Positions 59,397-64,000 of a stretch of DNA of 64,000 nt are shown piece by piece. A program made the position numbers and the translations under genes. Source of the stretch: Mesorhizobium sp. (GTDB lineage: Bacteria; Pseudomonadota; Alphaproteobacteria; Rhizobiales; Rhizobiaceae); contig SAPZ01000017.1 of assembly GCA_004020875.1 (NCBI GenBank), forward strand, positions 62,001-126,000, read 5' to 3'. Under the pieces are notes generated by a model that saw only the letters and a list, made by a program, of their open reading frames with translations, did no database searches and was not told the origin of the DNA. Position 1 is the stretch's first letter. Each line of letters opens with the position of its first letter.

Positions 59397-61268
59397 TGCG
59401 GCATGCTGCAACGCCCTGCCGCTGCCCTTGCCTCGACGCCCGAACTGCTTGCCGGGCGAGCCCAGCGCGCCTGGCTGCTGTTTACGGCGGTGGCTATGGC
59501 GATCATCGCGGCAGCGCTTTATGGCGCCGGCCTTTATGGCCGTTCGACGGAGATCGAGGCTTTAACCACGCAAGGACGCACCGACGCAAACCTCAAGGTC
59601 GCTCTGCTGCGCGCGGTGCTGGAAAATCCGCGCGCGCTGCCTCTGCTCCTGTCGGAGGACCAGCAGGTACACGACGCGTTGACCCAGCGAAGCCCTGCCT
59701 CGATCGACATGCTCAACCGCAAGCTGGAAGGGCTGGTTTCCGGCACCAAGGCCTCGGTGCTCTACGTCACCGGCACCGATGGTTTTGCGATCGCCTCCAG
59801 CAACTGGCGCGAACCGGTGAGCTTCGTCGGCAGCGACTACAGCTTCCGCGCCTATTTCTCAGGCGCGATGCAGACCGGCACCGCCGAATGTTTCGCGCTC
59901 GGCAATGTCAGCAAGCGTCCCGGGCTATACATCTCGCGGCGAGTCGACGGCGCCTCGGGGCCGCTCGGCGTCGTCGTGGTCAAGATGGAATTCGACCAGC
60001 TCGAAGCCGACTGGCACGAGGCGAACCGGCCAGCCTTTGTCAGCGACGCGCATGGCGTGGTGCTGATCACAAGCGTGCCCTCCTGGCGCTTCCTGACGAC
60101 GGAACCGCTCAGCCGGCCGGTGCTCGCCGAAATCCGCGCCAGCCAACAATTCGGCGATGCGCCCCTGGTGCCTTTGCCGATCACGAGGCCGGAGGCGCTC
60201 TCCAGCGACGTCGCGCTGGTTCATGCCCTTACGCCTGGGAGCAGCGACGCCGAGTATCTGCGGCTTTCAACCGCGGTGCCGTCGACGTCCTGGCGGCTCG
60301 ACTATCTTGTTCCAGCCGAAGCGCCGATCGCCGCCGCGCAGCGCGAAATGCGGCTCCTGGTGCTGGGCGTCCTTGTGCCGCTCATCGCTTTGGCCGCCTA
60401 TCTGCTTTGGCGCCGGCAGTCCGCCCAGATGCGGATTGCCGCCGAACAAGCCGCGCGCGCCGAGCTGGAGCGCCGCGTCGTCGAGCGCACGCAGGATCTG
60501 AGCCGGGCGCGCGACCGGCTGCAGGCCGAGATCGCCGACCATCGAAGCACCGAGGCGAAGCTGCAGGTCATGCAGCAGGAGCTGGTGCAAGCCAACCGGC
60601 TTGCAACCCTTGGCCAAGTCGCCGCCGGCGTCGCGCATGAGATCAACCAGCCGGTGGCGACCATCCGCGCCTATGCCGACAATGCGCGCGTGTTCCTGGA
60701 GCGCAAGCAGAGCGCCTCAGCCGAGGAGAATCTTGGCGCCATCGCCGCACTGACCGAGCGCATCGGAAGCATCACCGAGGAGCTGAAGGCCTTCGCCCGC
60801 AAGGGCCGCACGGCGGCAGAGCCCGTGGAATTGCGCAGCGTGATCGAGGGCGCAGTCGTGCTGCTCAGGAGCCGCTTCGCCGGCCGGCTGGACGCGCTGG
60901 CGATCACGCCGCCGCCGCCGGCGCTGAAAGTAATGGGCAACCGGCTGCGGCTGGAACAGGTGCTGATCAACCTGTTCCAGAACGCGCTGGAAGCGCTTGA
61001 TGGCCGCGACGGCGCACGGGTCGAAGTTGCGGCGGCCGAGAAGGACGATGACGTGACGCTCACGGTCTCGGATAACGGGCCGGGCATCCCGCCCGCGATC
61101 CTGAAATCACTGTTCACGCCCTTCAACACCTCGAAAGAAAAGGGCCTGGGCCTCGGCCTGGTCATCTCCAAGGACATCGTCGCCGATTATGGCGGCCACA
61201 TCGAGGTGACGAGCGGTGATCAGGGAACACGCTTCACGATCCACCTGTCGAAAGCCGGTGCCTCATGA
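59388..61268 (+). CDS. dctB: C4-dicarboxylate sensor histidine kinase DctB
   Basis: A kinase of about 626 residues. Two membrane helices (about 26-47 and 325-345) flank a periplasmic double-PAS sensor with the DctB pattern VGSDYSFRAYFSGAM and YISRRVDGASGPLGVVVVKM that binds dicarboxylates. A coiled coil (about 355-415) leads to the H-box AAGVAHEINQPVATIRAYAD and the ATP domain (NLFQNALEAL, DNGPGIP, GLGLGLVISKDIV). Start uncertain: ATG at 59388 or 59403, or TTG at 59376. Its stop overlaps dctD (ATGA). Confidence 0.95.
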   Translation: MHKCGMLQRPAAALASTPELLAGRAQRAWLLFTAVAMAIIAAALYGAGLYGRSTEIEALTTQGRTDANLKVALLRAVLENPRALPLLLSEDQQVHDALTQRSPASIDMLNRKLEGLVSGTKASVLYVTGTDGFAIASSNWREPVSFVGSDYSFRAYFSGAMQTGTAECFALGNVSKRPGLYISRRVDGASGPLGVVVVKMEFDQLEADWHEANRPAFVSDAHGVVLITSVPSWRFLTTEPLSRPVLAEIRASQQFGDAPLVPLPITRPEALSSDVALVHALTPGSSDAEYLRLSTAVPSTSWRLDYLVPAEAPIAAAQREMRLLVLGVLVPLIALAAYLLWRRQSAQMRIAAEQAARAELERRVVERTQDLSRARDRLQAEIADHRSTEAKLQVMQQELVQANRLATLGQVAAGVAHEINQPVATIRAYADNARVFLERKQSASAEENLGAIAALTERIGSITEELKAFARKGRTAAEPVELRSVIEGAVVLLRSRFAGRLDALAITPPPPALKVMGNRLRLEQVLINLFQNALEALDGRDGARVEVAAAEKDDDVTLTVSDNGPGIPPAILKSLFTPFNTSKEKGLGLGLVISKDIVADYGGHIEVTSGDQGTRFTIHLSKAGAS

Positions 61269-62620
61269 CGAAGGACGATCCCGCACCCGTGATCCTGATC
61301 GATGACGACAGGGACCTGCTCAAGGCGACAGGGCAGACGCTGGAGCTTGCCGGCTTTGCGGTGTTGGCCTATTCGGTGGCGAGCGAAGCGCTGGCGGCAC
61401 TCGACCGGAATTTCGACGGCGTGGTGGTGTCGGACATCCGCATGCCGGAGATCGACGGACTGCAGCTTTTCGACCGCGTCTTGCATCTCGACCCCGATAT
61501 ACCCGTCATCCTGGTCACCGGGCACGGCGATATCGCAATGGCCGTCAAGGCGATCAAGGATGGCGCCTACGACTTCATCACCAAGCCCTTCGCCGCAGAC
61601 CGGCTGGCACAAAGCGTTGCCCGCGCCGCCGAAAAACGCCGGCTGGTGATGGAAAACCGCGCCTTGCGCGAGGCGGCCGAGCAGGCGCAGGAGGGATTGC
61701 CGCTGATCGGCCAGACGCCGGCGATGGAGCGACTGCGCCGCACGCTGAGGCAGATCGCCGACACCGATGTCGACGTGCTGGTGACCGGCGAGACGGGCTC
61801 GGGCAAGGAGGTGGTGGCGAACCTGCTGCATCGCTGGAGCCGCCGCGCCAAGGGCAATTTCGTCGCGCTCAATTGCGGCACGCTGCCGGAGACGGTCATC
61901 GAAAGCGAGCTGTTCGGCCATGAGGCCGGCGCCTTCACCGGCGCGCAGAAGAAGCGCGTCGGCCGCATCGAGCATTCGAGCGGCGGCACATTGTTCCTCG
62001 ACGAGATCGAAAGCATGCCGGCCTCGACGCAGGTGCAGATGCTGCGCGTGCTCGAAATGCGCGAGGTGACGCCGCTCGGCACCAATGAAATCCGGCCAGT
62101 CGATTTGCGCGTCGTGGCCGCCGCCAAGGTCGACCTCGGCAATGCCAGCCAGCGCGGCGCTTTCCGCGAGGACCTCTATTACCGGCTCAATGTGGTGACG
62201 CTTTCGATCCCTCCGCTGCGCGAGCGCCGGGATGACGTGCCGCTGCTGTTCGGCTATTTTGCTGAGCGCGCCGCCGCCCGCTTTCGCCGCGCTGTGCCGG
62301 CGACGTCCACTGCGGTCCAGCGGCACCTGCGGGAGCATGACTGGCCGGGCAATGTGCGCGAACTCGCCCATTTCGCCGAACGCTTCGTGCTTGGGCTTGA
62401 GGACGTTGCCGAAACGCCTTTCCCGGCGGCAATGGAGAGCAACGCCGCCATACCGTTGCCCGAACGGCTCGATCGCTACGAGGCCGACATCATCCGCGAG
62501 ACACTTGGTCGCAATGAAGGCGACGTCCGCCGCACCATCGAGGCGCTCGGCATTCCACGCAAGACCTTCTACGATAAGTTGCAGCGACACGGTATCGTGC
62601 GCAGCGATTTTTCGAGATAG
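61265..62620 (+). CDS. dctD: Sigma-54-dependent response regulator DctD
   Basis: A 451-residue NtrC-type activator. The receiver domain has Asp57 in VVVSDIRMPEIDGLQLF. The AAA+ domain has Walker A GETGSGKE, the sigma-54 contact loop EAGAFTGAQ, Walker B GGTLFLDEIESM and the arginine region FREDLYYRLNVV. The C-terminal Fis-type helix-turn-helix is DVRRTIEALGIPRKTFYDKL. Phosphorylated by DctB, it activates the dctA sigma-54 promoter. Translationally coupled to dctB. Confidence 0.96.
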   Translation: MTKDDPAPVILIDDDRDLLKATGQTLELAGFAVLAYSVASEALAALDRNFDGVVVSDIRMPEIDGLQLFDRVLHLDPDIPVILVTGHGDIAMAVKAIKDGAYDFITKPFAADRLAQSVARAAEKRRLVMENRALREAAEQAQEGLPLIGQTPAMERLRRTLRQIADTDVDVLVTGETGSGKEVVANLLHRWSRRAKGNFVALNCGTLPETVIESELFGHEAGAFTGAQKKRVGRIEHSSGGTLFLDEIESMPASTQVQMLRVLEMREVTPLGTNEIRPVDLRVVAAAKVDLGNASQRGAFREDLYYRLNVVTLSIPPLRERRDDVPLLFGYFAERAAARFRRAVPATSTAVQRHLREHDWPGNVRELAHFAERFVLGLEDVAETPFPAAMESNAAIPLPERLDRYEADIIRETLGRNEGDVRRTIEALGIPRKTFYDKLQRHGIVRSDFSR

Positions 62621-62782
62621 ATCAAGCTTGTGGAACCCGATCCAATCTCCGGCCGTTTAGCTTGCCCGGAGAACCGTGGCACGTTGGCACCAGCCGTCCA
62701 ATGAACGCGTCGCCGCGATGGCTTTGCCGGGTTGCGCTTAGCGAGCGTTGATGATTTGTTGCCGCCCTGCGGAGAATGAATA

Positions 62783-63127
62783 ATGCGCGAATCCCTCGGT
62801 CAAGACGAATACGGCTCGGCCAACCCTTTCGATCCGGACGACCTGCCCAATCTCAACGCGATGGGGCCGGTGATGGGCGGCGGCAATGATTTCGAGAAAT
62901 ACGCGGTCGCCGTCATCATCGTGTTCGGCGCGCTGATCATCGGCGGCCTGATGGCCGCCTCCATGTCCTTCGGCCACCGCAACGGCTTCCTCTTCGCGCT
63001 CGGCGGCGCCACGGCGGCCTGGATTTCCGGCAATGCGCTGCTGCTGGACCGGCCGCGCATCTATGCGCTGTTCGTCGCCATCGCCGCCGTGATGCTGATC
63101 GCTTCGACCATCACGCTGGTGGTCTAA
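62783..63127 (+). CDS. Small three-helix membrane protein, unknown
   Basis: A 114-residue protein with an acidic, Pro/Asn-rich N-terminus (FDPDDLPNLNAMGPVMGGG) and three predicted membrane helices (about 39-61, 68-88 and 93-114). A GGAG ribosome site precedes the ATG. The stop codon overlaps that of the convergent gamma-glutamyltransferase gene. I do not recognise the family, and no neighbour suggests a role. Confidence 0.65.
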   Translation: MRESLGQDEYGSANPFDPDDLPNLNAMGPVMGGGNDFEKYAVAVIIVFGALIIGGLMAASMSFGHRNGFLFALGGATAAWISGNALLLDRPRIYALFVAIAAVMLIASTITLVV

Positions 63128-64000
63128 TAGCCCAGCGCCTCGCCGGCGGCCGCGCGGCTGTCGATGGCGCCGTTGTAGCGGGCGCCGCCGCCCTTCTCGA
63201 TCTCCGCCAGGCTTTTCCCGCCGACAAGGATGCCGGCCGCCCGCCCCCAGGTCTCGTCACTCAGGTCGAGATGGTAGCCCATACCGGCAAGCAGCCGCTC
63301 CGTGTCCGGCGAAAGCCCGAAAGGCTCGACATAAACCGTATCCGGCAGCCATTGATGGTGGACGCGCGGTGCGTCGACCGCCTGCTGAATGTCCATGCCG
63401 TGATCGATCACGTTGAGGATCGCCTCCAGCGTGATGGTGATAATGCGCGAACCGCCCGGGCTGCCGATGACCATGAATGGCTTGCCGTCCCTGGTCACGA
63501 TCGTCGGACTCATCGAGGATAGAGGCGTCTTCCTCGGCTGGATGGCGTTCGCCTCGCCCTGCACCAGCCCATAGAGGTTCGGCACCCCGGGCTTCTGCGT
63601 GAAATCGTCCATCTCGTTGTTGAGCAGGATGCCGGTGCCATCGGCAACCACGCCGGCTCCGAAGGAGCCGTTCAACGTGTAGGTGACCGCGACCGCGTTG
63701 CCGTCCTTGTCGATGATCGAATAATGGGTGGTTTCCTTCGACTCGCCGAAACCTTTCGGCATCAGGTCCTTCGAGACGCCGGCGCGGAACGGATCGATCT
63801 TTTCTCGGATGTCCTTGGCATAGGCCTTGTCGAGCAGCTTCGAGACCGGATTGTCGACGAAATCCGGATCGCCCAGCGCCGAGTTGCGGTCGACATAGGC
63901 ATGGCGCATCGCCTCGACCATGACATGGACCGTCTCGGCTGATCCGGCGCCGAGATAGGACAAAGGGTAACCTTCGAGCACGTTGAGGATTTCGCAGATG
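63124..64000 (-). CDS. ggt: Gamma-glutamyltransferase, C-terminal part (runs off window)
   Basis: The visible 292 codons are the 3' half of a gamma-glutamyltranspeptidase; the 5' part lies beyond the right edge. The auto-processing and nucleophile Thr is in KETTHYSIIDKDGNAVAVTY, which starts the small subunit. Other family motifs are LLNNEMDDFTQKPG, the oxyanion region PLSSMSPTIV and GSPGGSRIITITLEAIL. The enzyme hydrolyses glutathione and other gamma-glutamyl compounds in the periplasm. The C-terminus (ARYNGAIDSRAAAGEALGY) is complete. Confidence 0.93.
   Translation of the reverse strand, partial: ICEILNVLEGYPLSYLGAGSAETVHVMVEAMRHAYVDRNSALGDPDFVDNPVSKLLDKAYAKDIREKIDPFRAGVSKDLMPKGFGESKETTHYSIIDKDGNAVAVTYTLNGSFGAGVVADGTGILLNNEMDDFTQKPGVPNLYGLVQGEANAIQPRKTPLSSMSPTIVTRDGKPFMVIGSPGGSRIITITLEAILNVIDHGMDIQQAVDAPRVHHQWLPDTVYVEPFGLSPDTERLLAGMGYHLDLSDETWGRAAGILVGGKSLAEIEKGGGARYNGAIDSRAAAGEALGY

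Noticed and set aside
62677..62692. TGGCAC in the gap after dctD as a second sigma-54 promoter
   Set aside because: The -24 half is present, but the required TTGCA at the -12 position is missing (CACCA instead).
1..64000. Integrated mobile element or genomic island boundaries
   Set aside because: No integrase, transposase, tRNA gene, or flanking direct repeat was seen, and composition is even except for the short 54.6-55.2 kb gap.

Overview
The window is GC-rich chromosomal DNA of an alphaproteobacterium in the order Rhizobiales, most likely Mesorhizobium or a close relative. That placement is inferred from gene content and order: a PpkA/PppA/TagH-regulated type VI secretion system (T6SS), an ectoine locus led by an EnuR-type regulator, cyoABCD-surf1-actSR, dctA facing dctBD with a sigma-54 promoter, and rhizobial-type intergenic palindromes. 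I saw no tRNA, rRNA, CRISPR array, insertion sequence or replication origin. Nearly all genes are intact and tightly packed, many joined by ATGA or TGATG stop/start overlaps.

Region 1 (1-21.5 kb) is one flank of a T6SS cluster. On the minus strand lie vgrG, a DUF6484 gene and a TIGR02270 gene. Divergent from them run tagH, tssL, tssM, pppA, ppkA, a DUF1036 protein and a membrane-anchored protein with an M23 endopeptidase domain followed by a lytic-transglycosylase-like domain. TssL carries a threonine at position 14 in a TVI context, which fits the PpkA-TssL-FHA phosphorylation switch described in Agrobacterium. Tube, sheath and most baseplate genes are absent and presumably lie left of the window. 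Next come an OmpA-like protein, a DUF6931-like protein, a small lipoprotein gene whose 3' part looks broken, and a secreted caspase/Sel1-repeat protein.

Region 2 (21.8-30.5 kb) has a large MalT/LAL-type LuxR regulator, a class II histone-deacetylase-like amidohydrolase, and a complete branched-chain-amino-acid-type ABC importer. I infer uptake and deacylation of an acylated amine, possibly an acetylpolyamine. Region 3 (30.6-45.1 kb) is an ectoine/5-hydroxyectoine uptake and catabolism locus. The minus-strand arm is asnC, ssd (doeC-like), atf (doeD-like) and a quinone-oxidoreductase-like dehydrogenase. The plus-strand arm is enuR, ehuABCD, eutA, eutB, eutC, doeA and doeB. Ectoines are imported by Ehu, hydroxyectoine is converted by EutABC, the ring is opened by DoeA, the product deacetylated by DoeB, and diaminobutyrate is taken to aspartate by Atf and Ssd.

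Region 4 (45.1-53.5 kb) is a minus-strand operon for cytochrome bo3 quinol oxidase (cyoABCD), SURF1 and the redox two-component system ActS/ActR. It is divergent from an MFS transporter across a perfect 21-bp inverted repeat. Region 5 (53.5-57.7 kb) holds mixed single genes: a UDP-glucuronate-4-epimerase-like enzyme, two unrecognised small proteins, a pseudouridine synthase and a histidine phosphatase. Region 6 (57.7-64 kb) is the C4-dicarboxylate system dctA/dctBD with promoter, activator sites and terminator, then a small membrane protein and the 3' part of a gamma-glutamyltransferase gene cut by the window edge.
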